IMG/VR virus record: IMGVR_UViG_3300046749_000201
Span: 1-42,357 of that record
Direction: 5' to 3' (one strand)
DNA from: a virus
DNA length: 42,357 bases
Shown here: piece after piece, positions 21,630 through 28,502 of the stretch
Layout of the letters: every line of letters starts with the position of its first letter
Numbering within the stretch: the first letter of the stretch is position 1
Program-made: the position numbers and the translations under genes
Notes under the pieces: model-generated
What the model was told of the DNA's origin: nothing
Databases searched by the model: none
Seen by the model: the letters and a program-made list of their open reading frames with translations, nothing else

Positions 21630-21791
21630 GCAGTTCTCTAAATCTCAGGCAGGGGGTATCCCTCAAAATTAATTGACGAAAAAAAGAGTGAGGGTGGGAA
21701 ATCTTGAATAATCGCAATTTCCCAATCCTCAGAAGGTGGTCTTTGTTAATCCGAAAATTAGCATTTTTTCCTTCTTTTTGAAAAGTGGCAG

Positions 21792-21965
21792 TTATCTTGA
21801 AAGTTCGTAGAAGTTCGGTTGATGTTTTCCCTTCTCGGTTCTATCTAAGAAAATCTGATCTTTTCTCATTTTCCCCAAGTTCTCGATCTTGCGATAAAGT
21901 CTTGGTGTCAATCCCCTATTTTCTGTTTTCCCTTTAAGGTGTGTTTCCTTAGTTGATATAATCAT
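21792..21965 (-). CDS. Small winged-helix-like ORF (57 aa)
   Basis: Residues 'GLTPRLYRKIENLGKMRKDQ' then 'IFLDRTEKGKHQPNFYELSR' look like the recognition helix and wing of a wHTH domain, as at the ends of replication or regulatory proteins. The ATG at 21963-21965 overlaps the -10 box of the promoter at 21964-21991, so that promoter could not express the full frame; TTG at codon 19 would leave only the wing. It may be a remnant or be expressed from elsewhere. Confidence 0.4.
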   Translation of the reverse strand: MIISTKETHLKGKTENRGLTPRLYRKIENLGKMRKDQIFLDRTEKGKHQPNFYELSR

Positions 21966-21991
21966 TATAAGGATTTTCTGTCCTATGTCAA
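21964..21991 (-). promoter_or_regulatory. Leftward promoter
   Basis: Leftward TTGACA (21986-21991), 16-nt spacer, TATAAT (21964-21969); +1 near 21957. It would transcribe the wHTH-like ORF region and then into the origin. Confidence 0.55.
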
Positions 21992-22004
21992 CAATTATTT
22001 TAAA

Positions 22005-22133
22005 TTAATTTAATAAATTCACAATAATAAAAATCTGTAATACTAATACAATTAGAGGTATTACAGTTCTTATAAGTTCCATAATGTGATTATACTTATC
22101 AAGCCACCTTTCAAATCTATAAATTTTGTTCAT
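22005..22133 (-). CDS. Mini membrane protein (42 aa)
   Basis: MNKIYRFERWLDKYNHIMEL, then a hydrophobic helix to the end (VIPLIVLVLQIFIIVNLL). ATG follows directly after the T run of the terminator at 22139, so expression would need read-through or an unseen promoter. Confidence 0.45.
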   Translation of the reverse strand: MNKIYRFERWLDKYNHIMELIRTVIPLIVLVLQIFIIVNLLN

Positions 22134-22169
22134 AAAAAAAGGGAGTAAGTTTATTGGACTTACTCCCTT
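22134..22169 (-). terminator. Intrinsic terminator of the HAD operon
   Basis: Leftward RNA AAGGGAGUAAGU (22158-22169), 7-nt loop, ACUUACUCCCUU (22139-22150), then U run: a 12-bp perfect stem. Its AAGGGAGT core resembles the long-RNA terminator at 18892. Confidence 0.9.
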
Positions 22170-22182
22170 AGGTTGTTAGAAA

Positions 22183-22698
22183 CTAAGCAAATCGCTTGTT
22201 CCATATTCTCGCATTAACTGTTTCAACATTTCCATATTTTCGGATAGCAGTTAAATTTGCTGTCCTATCATCATAGAAATATTTCTTTAGTTTTGCGAAT
22301 TGCTTGAAATTCCAAAAGTGTCGCAGTTGCTTTGCTTTTAGAATATCATCTCTAGTAATGTTATCCTTAGGTCTTGAATAAATATAATCATAGTAAATAC
22401 CCATTGAATGAATATATTCCAAATCATATTCTCCAAGTTCTCTAGCTGTGCAAATTATGACAATGTTTCCATTTTCATAATCTTGTCTTAACTGCCAATA
22501 CATAGGAAGTAAATCATCTTTAAAAATGTTTTCCTTAGTATTGTTAGCTTTCCAATTAGCCAAGTCTAGTTCCCCATTTTCCATATATTTTGTTCGGTGG
22601 CTACTATCAATGATAGTTCCATCTAAATCATATATGCAAATTTTCGGATTAACAAAGTTTAGAATTCTAGGTATAAATTGAGTTTTAAGTTTCAACAT
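22183..22698 (-). CDS. HAD-family phosphatase (PNK 3'-phosphatase-like)
   Basis: 171 aa. HAD motif I 'YDLDGTIIDSSHR' with nucleophile D24 and D26; motif II in 'IVIICTARE' (~78-86); later 'RPKDN' and 'YFYDDRTANL' (~140-149) as motif IV acidic pair. Phage proteins of this kind resemble the phosphatase half of T4 polynucleotide kinase; a nucleotide or DNA/RNA 3'-phosphate is a likely substrate. Confidence 0.7.
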   Translation of the reverse strand: MLKLKTQFIPRILNFVNPKICIYDLDGTIIDSSHRTKYMENGELDLANWKANNTKENIFKDDLLPMYWQLRQDYENGNIVIICTARELGEYDLEYIHSMGIYYDYIYSRPKDNITRDDILKAKQLRHFWNFKQFAKLKKYFYDDRTANLTAIRKYGNVETVNARIWNKRFA

Positions 22699-22852
22699 CT
22701 TTTAAACCCTCTTTAATTTTCTGCTTTGCTCTTTGTTCCATATGTCGCCAAGCTCTATCATATGATTTTGCTTTTAGCCATTCTTCCCTAGTTGCAAAGC
22801 CGAATTTTTCCCATTCTTCTTTTTTAGTTTCAAATAAATCAAGTTGTTTCAT
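22685..22852 (-). CDS. Small charged protein (55 aa)
   Basis: MKQLDLFETKKEEWEKFGFA then 'REEWLKAKSYDRAWRHMEQR'. Helical, with Trp-rich repeats. Overlaps both neighbours by 14 nt, which supports translation. Function unknown. Confidence 0.6.
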   Translation of the reverse strand: MKQLDLFETKKEEWEKFGFATREEWLKAKSYDRAWRHMEQRAKQKIKEGLKDVET

Positions 22853-23231
22853 TCTTACCTCTTTTCTTTATTTGTTTATTAACGATTTTGTATGCTTGTA
22901 AAATACAAGATTTAATCTGATTTCCAGAACAGTAAAACCATTCTGTATAACCAAGACCTAAATTCTTGTCATTTACTTTTTCATACCCTCGCAAAATAGC
23001 AATTTCAGTTGCTATCCTTTCAATGCTTTTTGCAAGTATATTTTCGGATATAAAAACCTTTTTTATAAGGTGTTCTTGTCCTTTCAAATTTCCTGACATT
23101 CTGAAACCTGAAATTCTTCTATCTATATCCTTAGTAGTATAGCCCACCTTAGACCTAATTCTTTTGTTTTGATACAACTGATTTAGGTCTAGTTCAAGGG
23201 CATAAACTTTATCTTGAAGATTTAAATTCAT
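22839..23231 (-). CDS. GIY-YIG-like (MUG113/T5orf172 type) protein
   Basis: 130 aa. 'VYALELD' and 'SKVGYTTKDIDRRISGFR' match the 'vYil...vKIGyT.d..kRi' start of MUG113/T5orf172 members of the GIY-YIG superfamily, and 'YTEWFYCSG' supplies the tEWF motif. Probable nuclease or nuclease-derived protein. Confidence 0.6.
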   Translation of the reverse strand: MNLNLQDKVYALELDLNQLYQNKRIRSKVGYTTKDIDRRISGFRMSGNLKGQEHLIKKVFISENILAKSIERIATEIAILRGYEKVNDKNLGLGYTEWFYCSGNQIKSCILQAYKIVNKQIKKRGKNETT

Positions 23232-23419
23232 GCTCTATCTTTTAAAGGTGTTTTAGTTTCAATATTCCAATTCATTACCAATGCGACTAGATCAGATTTA
23301 TTCGATCTGTCAAATGCAGTAAATGGAGTTAAACCCTCATTCATAAGAAATTCATTGATTTCTCTTTGCATTGTCGCCTTTGGTAAATTCTCAAAATAAA
23401 CTATTTTTTCTTTAGCCAT
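23228..23419 (-). CDS. Small protein, function unknown
   Basis: 63 aa, first gene of a leftward operon (GAGGT before ATG 23419). 'FENLPKATMQREINEFLMNE' and 'RSNKSDLVALVMNW' are helical. A leader of about 145 nt precedes it. Confidence 0.55.
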   Translation of the reverse strand: MAKEKIVYFENLPKATMQREINEFLMNEGLTPFTAFDRSNKSDLVALVMNWNIETKTPLKDRA

Positions 23420-23598
23420 TTTATTACCTCGTTTATTAACTACCTACATCTTATAGGGTGTAGATTTCCCTAGTTCTTTTATGTCGTTCTTGTTTTCATA
23501 ACCGAAGTTAAGATTGTCTCCACGACCCCGACCAATATTTTATAAGGCGTTCTCGGTAATCCTTATATCTATAATATCAAAGTGATTGAAAAAATCAA
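23420..23598 (-). promoter_or_regulatory. Candidate promoter with long structured leader
   Basis: Leftward TTGATT (23593-23598), 16-nt spacer, TATTAT (23571-23576) gives a leader of about 145 nt, unusually long for this genome. It contains CTACA/TGTAG (23444-23463) and G-rich segments (GGTCGGGGTCGTGG). Possibly a cis-regulatory RNA; no known riboswitch recognised. Confidence 0.35.
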
Positions 23599-23621
23599 GC
23601 AAAATCACAGTGATTTTTTCC

Positions 23622-23650
23622 TTGACTTTTCCCTAAATATAGTGTAAAAA
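23622..23650 (+). promoter_or_regulatory. Weak rightward promoter
   Basis: TTGACT (23622-23627), 17-nt spacer, TAAAAA (23645-23650). Followed by two GAAAAAAAGTGTTGC direct repeats (23656-23670 and 23701-23715). Confidence 0.35.
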
Positions 23651-23730
23651 AATATGAAAAAAAGTGTTGCTTTTTTCTTGAAATTGTGGTAGGAAAATTT
23701 GAAAAAAAGTGTTGCAAAAAATTCAATCAT

Positions 23731-23761
23731 GGTTTAAAATAACTGTAAGTTATTTTAAACC
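23731..23761. repeat. 14-bp perfect palindrome
   Basis: GGTTTAAAATAACT (23731-23744), GTA, AGTTATTTTAAACC (23748-23761). Between divergent transcription units; could be an operator or a bidirectional stop. Confidence 0.7.
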
Positions 23762-23823
23762 AAGCCTCCCAAATCCACCAAGACAAGCCGATAAAATCAA
23801 TCGATCTTTTTTCGAAAAAAACC

Positions 23824-23852
23824 TTGACAAATCTTGACAGATATGATAAAAT
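23824..23852 (+). promoter_or_regulatory. Rightward promoter upstream of the Fur box
   Basis: TTGACA (23824-23829), 17-nt spacer, TAAAAT (23847-23852); +1 near 23859. Confidence 0.65.
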
Positions 23853-23864
23853 CGGCGCCCCAAA

Positions 23865-23879
23865 TGAGAATGATTATCA
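23865..23879 (+). promoter_or_regulatory. Fur-type operator
   Basis: TGAGAATGATTATCA matches the 7-1-7 Fur consensus TGATAATnATTATCA at all but one defined position. It sits about 6 nt downstream of the predicted +1 of the 23824 promoter, where a bound repressor would block initiation. Confidence 0.55.
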
Positions 23880-23911
23880 TTTACAATATTAAAAATAATT
23901 GTAGAAAAGTG

Positions 23912-23939
23912 TTGACAAGTATTGAATAATGCTTATAAT
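23912..23939 (+). promoter_or_regulatory. Rightward promoter
   Basis: TTGACA (23912-23917), 16-nt spacer, TATAAT (23934-23939), ahead of the gene at 23974 (AAGGAG). Confidence 0.75.
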
Positions 23940-23973
23940 AATAGGTATGTTAAACAAAAAAGGAGAAATTAAC

Positions 23974-24216
23974 ATGGAATATATAATAACAGTAGCAGTA
24001 TTTTTCTTAGTAGCGATAGGATTAATGTATGCAGTATCAAGTGAGGGATCGAACCCTACACGCCAGCAGATGAGGAATAGAATTAAGATGCAAAGAGCGT
24101 GGAAGAGGTTTAAGAGAACATTAAAAGTTGATGAGGTTCTTGCTCCCTTTATAGGTGGATTAATCATAATATTCTTTGTGTTAGTCTTTACATTCAAATT
24201 ACATGGAGTTATATAA
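23974..24216 (+). CDS. Membrane protein, two TM segments
   Basis: 80 aa from ATG 23974 (AAGGAG). TM at ~2-20, a basic loop (RNRIKMQRAWKRFKRTLK), and TM at ~55-76. Function unknown. TAATG coupling to the next gene. First gene after the Fur-box promoter. Confidence 0.6.
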   Translation: MEYIITVAVFFLVAIGLMYAVSSEGSNPTRQQMRNRIKMQRAWKRFKRTLKVDEVLAPFIGGLIIIFFVLVFTFKLHGVI

Positions 24217-24440
24217 TGAAGAGCTATAAAATTAAAGTTCAATTGCGTGGTGGTAGTGGCTATCTGGAAACAGTAGAGCTAACAGAAAAAGAGGTAATAT
24301 GGTTCTTAAATAAGAATGATATAAACGGCTGTTGGACGAAGTTATGCCAATCTATAGAGGATAGATTAGGAATGAGAATTATAGGGCATTTTAATCTCAT
24401 TAGCTATTTTATAGATGATGAGGAATTTCCCTTACATTAA
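24216..24440 (+). CDS. Small protein, function unknown
   Basis: 74 aa, beta strand start 'SYKIKVQLRGGSGYLETVEL' and a helix 'CWTKLCQSIEDRLG'. Followed by the hairpin at 24454. Confidence 0.55.
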   Translation: MKSYKIKVQLRGGSGYLETVELTEKEVIWFLNKNDINGCWTKLCQSIEDRLGMRIIGHFNLISYFIDDEEFPLH

Positions 24441-24453
24441 AAAGTTCTCCAAA

Positions 24454-24485
24454 GGGGGTGAAATTCCCCCAATTTATTTTTAAAA
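24454..24485 (+). terminator. Probable intrinsic terminator
   Basis: GGGGG (24454-24458), 7-nt loop, CCCCC (24466-24470), then AATTTATTTTTA. Confidence 0.6.
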
Positions 24486-24501
24486 TAAATGTAAATAAAT
24501 G

Positions 24502-24531
24502 TTGCATAATTAAGAATTATCATGTTATAAT
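24502..24531 (+). promoter_or_regulatory. Rightward promoter
   Basis: TTGCAT (24502-24507), 18-nt spacer, TATAAT (24526-24531), ahead of AAGGAG and ATG 24556. Confidence 0.5.
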
Positions 24532-24555
24532 ATATTTATATTAAGGAGAAAGAAA

Positions 24556-24726
24556 ATGAAAAAACAAGACCAAGACCTAACAAAAGCTGAATTACAAAAA
24601 GCAATCAATCAGCTAATCAGGTTAAAAGGCAACGCCCAAGTATGGAACGGATTTAACAAACATATGAAAGGAGCGATAGTCTACAGGATTGGGAAGTTTG
24701 AGAGATTGCTAAGAGAGAAAGGTTGA
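24556..24726 (+). CDS. Small protein (56 aa), function unknown
   Basis: 'TKAELQKAINQLIRLKGNAQ' then 'YRIGKFERLLREKG'. Helical and basic. AAGGAG upstream. Its TGA lies in the loop of a terminator hairpin (24711-24739). Confidence 0.6.
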   Translation: MKKQDQDLTKAELQKAINQLIRLKGNAQVWNGFNKHMKGAIVYRIGKFERLLREKG

Positions 24727-24742
24727 CACCTTCTCTCTTTTG
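24711..24742 (+). terminator. Intrinsic terminator overlapping the stop codon
   Basis: AAGAGAGAAAGG (24711-24722), loop TTGACA, CCTTCTCTCTT (24729-24739), then TTTG. One bulged A. Confidence 0.65.
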
Positions 24743-24874
24743 TGGTAAGGGGGGTTAGTAGACCTGCCCTGCCACCCTCACTCTAATACCCCCACGCGTA
24801 CAACTTTTTAAAAAATCGCGAATCAATAAAAAGACGCGGCGAGTACATCGTGACGATGCTTCCAAAAATACTTC

Positions 24875-24903
24875 TTGACACGAGGATGAAATTTTGATAT
24901 AAT
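24875..24903 (+). promoter_or_regulatory. sigma70 promoter (small terminase unit)
   Basis: TTGACA (24875-24880), 17-nt spacer, TATAAT (24898-24903), TCAAGT, then ATG 24910; +1 equals the A of the start codon, predicting a leaderless mRNA. Confidence 0.85.
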
Positions 24904-24909
24904 TCAAGT

Positions 24910-25368
24910 ATGAAGAATGAAATTGTAACCAAGATGAGTCCAGAGGGATTAGAAATCGCGAACGCATACTTAGAGCTGGGGAATCTTCCGTCAGTGTGTG
25001 CACGATTAAGTATAGATGAAAATACCGTACAAGAGTACCTAGGTAAACGAGAAATTAAACAATACATCGACCAAGTATACTTAGACACAGGTTACAGAAA
25101 TAGATTTAAATTAGCAACAACGCTTGACGATATAATAGACAAGAAGCTAGAAGAATCAGAAGAGAGTCAAATTTATACTAATAAAGACTTAGCAGATTTA
25201 ATACAAATGGCACATAAAATGCGTATGGATGAAATTAAAGCCATGGCAGAGTTAGAAAAAGCAAAAGCCTCTAACATAAAGAACCAGACTAACGTACAGA
25301 TTAATAGTGAGTTACCTTTTGGACAAGGCAACTACGGTAAACTTATGGAAAAATTACTAACAAAATAG
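24910..25368 (+). CDS. terS: Candidate terminase small subunit
   Basis: 152 aa. N-terminal HTH-like 'NAYLELGNLPSVCARLSIDE' then 'EYLGKREIKQYIDQVYLDTG'; central helical oligomerisation region; C-terminal 'NSELPFGQGNYGKLMEKLL'. This plan fits marine-phage small terminases, which bind the packaging site and recruit TerL. TerL lies 12 kb away, unusually distant, so the assignment rests on sequence pattern alone. Confidence 0.55.
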   Translation: MKNEIVTKMSPEGLEIANAYLELGNLPSVCARLSIDENTVQEYLGKREIKQYIDQVYLDTGYRNRFKLATTLDDIIDKKLEESEESQIYTNKDLADLIQMAHKMRMDEIKAMAELEKAKASNIKNQTNVQINSELPFGQGNYGKLMEKLLTK

Positions 25369-25376
25369 GAGAGCTT

Positions 25377-25562
25377 ATGATATATAGCACATATGTAGAC
25401 GGCAATAGAAAAGCCGATGTTATCAAATTAGACAATCACTGGGGTTGTCGATTATACGAAGATGGAAAACTTATAACAACAGAGTTTTACAAAGGGCATA
25501 GTGAAGCATACGCAGAAGATGCAGCAGAGAACTATGTACTAGGAATAAAAAATGCCGTATAG
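25377..25562 (+). CDS. Small protein linked to IscU, function unknown
   Basis: 61 aa. 'VIKLDNHWGCRLYEDGKLIT' and 'SEAYAEDAAENYVLGIK'. AGGAGA precedes ATG. Overlaps the IscU-like start by 11 nt. Confidence 0.6.
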   Translation: MIYSTYVDGNRKADVIKLDNHWGCRLYEDGKLITTEFYKGHSEAYAEDAAENYVLGIKNAV

Positions 25563-25995
25563 CAAAGAAGTAAATGATAGATTCTACGGAGTACTGAATA
25601 ATCCACAGGAGTTCAGTGTAGGACGCTTCGACCCAAAAGACCCAGACGTAGCAACTGGCATGACTGGAGCACCCGCTTGTGGTGACGTCATGAAGTTACA
25701 ATTAAAACTTGACCACGATGAAAAGATACTAGATGTCAAGTTCAAGACATATGGATGCGGTAGTGCAATTGCCTCGTCCACCCTGTTCGTAGATATGCTG
25801 AAAGGCAAAACTATCGAACAAGCCAAACAAATAAAAGATAGAGATATCGCTGAGGCATTACAGTTGCCTCCTATTAAATTACACTGTTCTGTTCTAGCCG
25901 AAGATTCTATTAAGAAAGCAATAGAAAATTGGGAGGAAAAAATTGAACATAGGAAACATAATCAATACGATTCATCGCTTGATGAAATCGGGTAG
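25552..25995 (+). CDS. iscU: IscU-like Fe-S cluster scaffold
   Basis: 147 aa. All three cluster-ligand cysteines are present: C43 (PACGDVMK, with D45), C69 (KTYGCGSAIASS) and C112, preceded by 'LPPIKLHC', the site that in host IscU contacts the HscA chaperone. Full family length and intact ligands suggest a working scaffold that could feed clusters into phage or host proteins. Followed after 12 nt by an IscA-like gene. Confidence 0.9.
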   Translation: MPYSKEVNDRFYGVLNNPQEFSVGRFDPKDPDVATGMTGAPACGDVMKLQLKLDHDEKILDVKFKTYGCGSAIASSTLFVDMLKGKTIEQAKQIKDRDIAEALQLPPIKLHCSVLAEDSIKKAIENWEEKIEHRKHNQYDSSLDEIG

Positions 25996-26007
25996 GATTC
26001 ATAAAGT

Positions 26008-26385
26008 ATGGAAAATCAGTGGATTGAAATAACAGATGAAGCAATCACCAAGATTTTGGAGAAACAGGAAACAGAACGTTTCCTGGCAATCCGTCTTGGT
26101 ATTACTGGTGGCGGCTGTGCTGGTTTTGAATATGTATTTGATAAATGCAACGATGAACCAACTCAAGAAGACGTGCGATTGGATTATGGAAAGTTTGGGG
26201 TGGTAATTAATAAGATGTCAATTCCATACTTACTAGGAATGACACTAGACTACCAAAAAGAAGGATTGAACGAAGTATTTAAATTTATCAATCCAAAAGA
26301 ACAATCCGCGTGTGGATGTGGCGTCTCAATCAATTTCGATTTAGAACAAGTAAATAAAGACAAAATATTAGCAATACAACTATAA
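26008..26385 (+). CDS. iscA: IscA/ErpA-like Fe-S carrier
   Basis: 125 aa. Ligand cysteines C37 ('GGGCAGFEY') and C102/C104 ('SACGCGVS') are in the A-type carrier positions. A-type carriers deliver Fe-S clusters from the scaffold to apo-proteins. Pairing with IscU, no cysteine desulfurase or chaperones, implies use of the host's sulfur source. Its stop overlaps the next ATG. Confidence 0.9.
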   Translation: MENQWIEITDEAITKILEKQETERFLAIRLGITGGGCAGFEYVFDKCNDEPTQEDVRLDYGKFGVVINKMSIPYLLGMTLDYQKEGLNEVFKFINPKEQSACGCGVSINFDLEQVNKDKILAIQL

Positions 26386-26687
26386 TGGAAGAATATACAA
26401 TATTTAATTTTATAAGTGATGTAGGAGCCCCTATAGCCGCAGCGTTATTTATGGGTGCTTTCATATTTATCATTATAAGAAAGATAATGGAAGATGTAGT
26501 TGGCAATACTGAAGAGTTAAAAGGTATCTGCAAAATGTTGGTTACTAGAATTAAAGTAATGAACAATGACATGATACGAATAGATGTAAGCGTTAGTTCT
26601 GCACTTGAACTTACACCAGATTTAAAAAGAATATCAAGAGCAGAAAATTTTGTAGAAGATGGCACTATAGATGCAAGGAGAGACTAA
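26385..26687 (+). CDS. TM plus coiled-coil protein, copy 1
   Basis: 100 aa. TM at ~15-33, then coiled coil with 'RIKVMNNDMIRIDVSVSSAL'. That stretch is shared with the protein at 26851 ('QIRMMDNDMIRLQEKLDTVL'), so they are paralogues. BhlA/holin-like topology is possible. Confidence 0.6.
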   Translation: MEEYTIFNFISDVGAPIAAALFMGAFIFIIIRKIMEDVVGNTEELKGICKMLVTRIKVMNNDMIRIDVSVSSALELTPDLKRISRAENFVEDGTIDARRD

Positions 26688-26851
26688 TGCAAAACTGGTT
26701 GTTTAATAAAATGGCACCTTATGCGTTAAAGTTTAGAGAATGGTCTAAAGGTAAACTCTGGATTCAAATACCACTATGGATTTTAATATTATGGATGTTA
26801 GGAATATTTAATCCTTACTGGTGCGTATATCCAGTCTGTTGGATTCAATAA
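26687..26851 (+). CDS. Small Trp-rich membrane protein (54 aa)
   Basis: MQNWLFNKMAPYALKFREWS, TM ~27-42 (IQIPLWILILWMLGIF), then 'PYWCVYPVCW'. TAATG overlaps at both ends place it between two paralogous genes. Confidence 0.65.
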   Translation: MQNWLFNKMAPYALKFREWSKGKLWIQIPLWILILWMLGIFNPYWCVYPVCWIQ

Positions 26852-27111
26852 TGGATTGGATGGAAGATGCTGCAGAAGCAGTTCAACAGTTCGGATTCCC
26901 TATAATAGCTATGCTCGGTCTTGGATACTTTGTCTATTTTGTTTGGACTACAATCACGGAAAAAATCGACCCAGCAACTGAAGATATGAAAATGACCGTT
27001 CTAAAGTTAATAGACCAAATTAGAATGATGGACAATGATATGATTCGCTTGCAAGAGAAACTGGACACAGTTTTACAGATGAAAGAAAATGAACGAAAGA
27101 AAACTAAATAA
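26851..27111 (+). CDS. TM plus coiled-coil protein, copy 2
   Basis: 86 aa from ATG 26851 (TAATG). TM ~17-36, then a coiled coil sharing 'NDMIR' with copy 1. An upstream in-frame GTG (26821) lies in the previous gene. Possibly holin-like. Confidence 0.6.
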   Translation: MDWMEDAAEAVQQFGFPIIAMLGLGYFVYFVWTTITEKIDPATEDMKMTVLKLIDQIRMMDNDMIRLQEKLDTVLQMKENERKKTK

Positions 27112-27625
27112 TAGAATTTCGAACGGTGTAGTTGGAACATTAATAGCTTTAAGCTTTATAGTAATTGCATCAGACTTAAATGCTACAGAAATAGTACATA
27201 AATTTGGTTCGCCTAGTTTTAGTGGGATTAATCAATCTGCACACTATTTAACTATTGACGAACAAGAAAGAACAAGAAAAGATGCACTTGCACAAAAAGC
27301 TCAAGATGCATTAGACGAGGCCCAAAGAGAAGCAGACAATACAACTCTCGCTAAATTCTTAAGAAACCTAGAAAGCAGAATTTATTCTACACTTGCAAAG
27401 GATATATCAGAATCTTTATTTGATTATAACAATCCTGGCACACTAGAGAATCCTGTAACTGGAGAAATCTGGTTAGAAGGCAACAGAATAATTTGGACAA
27501 ATAACGGAGTCACAATCACTCTAGTAGTTGAAGAATGGTTAGATGGAGTGTTGTTATCAACAACAACTATCGAAATACCAGTCGGAAGCTTCGGGGGATG
27601 TTTTAGTGACTGCGCGACTGGCTAA
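27089..27625 (+). CDS. csgF: CsgF-like curli assembly protein
   Basis: 178 aa. Signal peptide ~1-32, then 'IVHKFGSPSFSG' which matches the CsgF N-terminus ('...QFRNPNFGG') that inserts in the CsgG pore. Followed by a coiled coil (~58-85) and a beta-rich end with 'GCFSDC'. Bacterial CsgF couples curlin secretion to nucleation at the cell surface. Longer than the usual ~140 aa. Overlaps CsgG by 20 nt. Confidence 0.8.
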   Translation: MNERKLNNRISNGVVGTLIALSFIVIASDLNATEIVHKFGSPSFSGINQSAHYLTIDEQERTRKDALAQKAQDALDEAQREADNTTLAKFLRNLESRIYSTLAKDISESLFDYNNPGTLENPVTGEIWLEGNRIIWTNNGVTITLVVEEWLDGVLLSTTTIEIPVGSFGGCFSDCATG

Positions 27626-28502
27626 TGTATTAGCGCCTTTACTACTTGTCGGCTGTGCTTCATTTGGAGCACCGCAACAATATGACAACTGTTATAAATT
27701 CGAAGAAGGATTTAATAAAGATGTTGTAACAGGAATTGCAAAAGCAGGCACAGATAGAATGATATGTAGGACAGGACCTGTCATACAGCCTAGCGCTACT
27801 CAACAATTACTCAATTTACCATACCCCAACCAAAAGACAGTTGTAGCAGTATACAACTTTGGAGATAACTCGGGTCAAAGAAAAGGTGGAGACAATATAG
27901 CTAGTTTTAGTACTGCTGTAACCCAGGGAGCTCACCATATTTTGATTGAAGCTTTGAGGGACGCAGGTAGAGGAAATTGGTTTGTAGTCGTAGAGAGAAC
28001 TGGACTTGATGCTTTGACAAAAGAAAGACAACTTGTAAGAAGTACTTTTGAAGCATACAATAAAGGGGCAGATGGAAAAACAATTTTAAAACCACTACTA
28101 TATGCAGGAATGATTATAGAAGGTGGTATAGTTAGTTATGATACTAACATAAGAACTGGTGGTAACGGTGCTCGATATCTAGGAATAGGTATGAAGAATC
28201 AATATCGTGAGGATGTCGTTACAGTAACATTAAGAGCTGTATTAGTTCAAACAGGGGAGGTCTTGTTAAATGTTACAACCACAAAAACTATACTATCTAC
28301 TGGAGGTGGAGGCGATGTATTCAGGTTTATAGAACTTGGGACAGAACTCGTTGAAATCGAAAGTGGTAGTACAGAGAACGAGCCAGTAGGACAAGCTGTA
28401 AGAGCTGCTATAGAAGCAGCTGTATATGGCCTAGTTGTCCAGGGACTCGAAAAAGAGGTTTGGGACTTCGACTACCCAAGCCTGGGAGAAAAGAATGAAT
28501 AA
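27606..28502 (+). CDS. csgG: CsgG-like curli secretion channel lipoprotein
   Basis: 298 aa from GTG 27606 (GGGGGA 7 nt upstream). A perfect lipobox LVGC ends at C17. Conserved CsgG blocks: 'TVVAVYNFGDNSGQRK', 'GAHHILIEALRDAGRGNW', 'VVVERTGLDALTKERQ', 'LLYAGMIIEGGIVSYDTN', 'VTVTLRAVLVQTGEVL'. CsgG is a nonameric outer-membrane pore for unfolded curlin. Full length suggests function. An ATG at 27543 is in frame but far upstream in csgF. Confidence 0.9.
   Translation: MTARLANVLAPLLLVGCASFGAPQQYDNCYKFEEGFNKDVVTGIAKAGTDRMICRTGPVIQPSATQQLLNLPYPNQKTVVAVYNFGDNSGQRKGGDNIASFSTAVTQGAHHILIEALRDAGRGNWFVVVERTGLDALTKERQLVRSTFEAYNKGADGKTILKPLLYAGMIIEGGIVSYDTNIRTGGNGARYLGIGMKNQYREDVVTVTLRAVLVQTGEVLLNVTTTKTILSTGGGGDVFRFIELGTELVEIESGSTENEPVGQAVRAAIEAAVYGLVVQGLEKEVWDFDYPSLGEKNE

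Larger units (their letters stand above)
21484..21662. repeat. GGGATACCC / GGGTATCCC inverted pair
   Basis: Perfect 9-bp inverted repeats at 21484-21492 and 21654-21662 bracket the DnaA box and the second iteron cluster. Confidence 0.5.
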
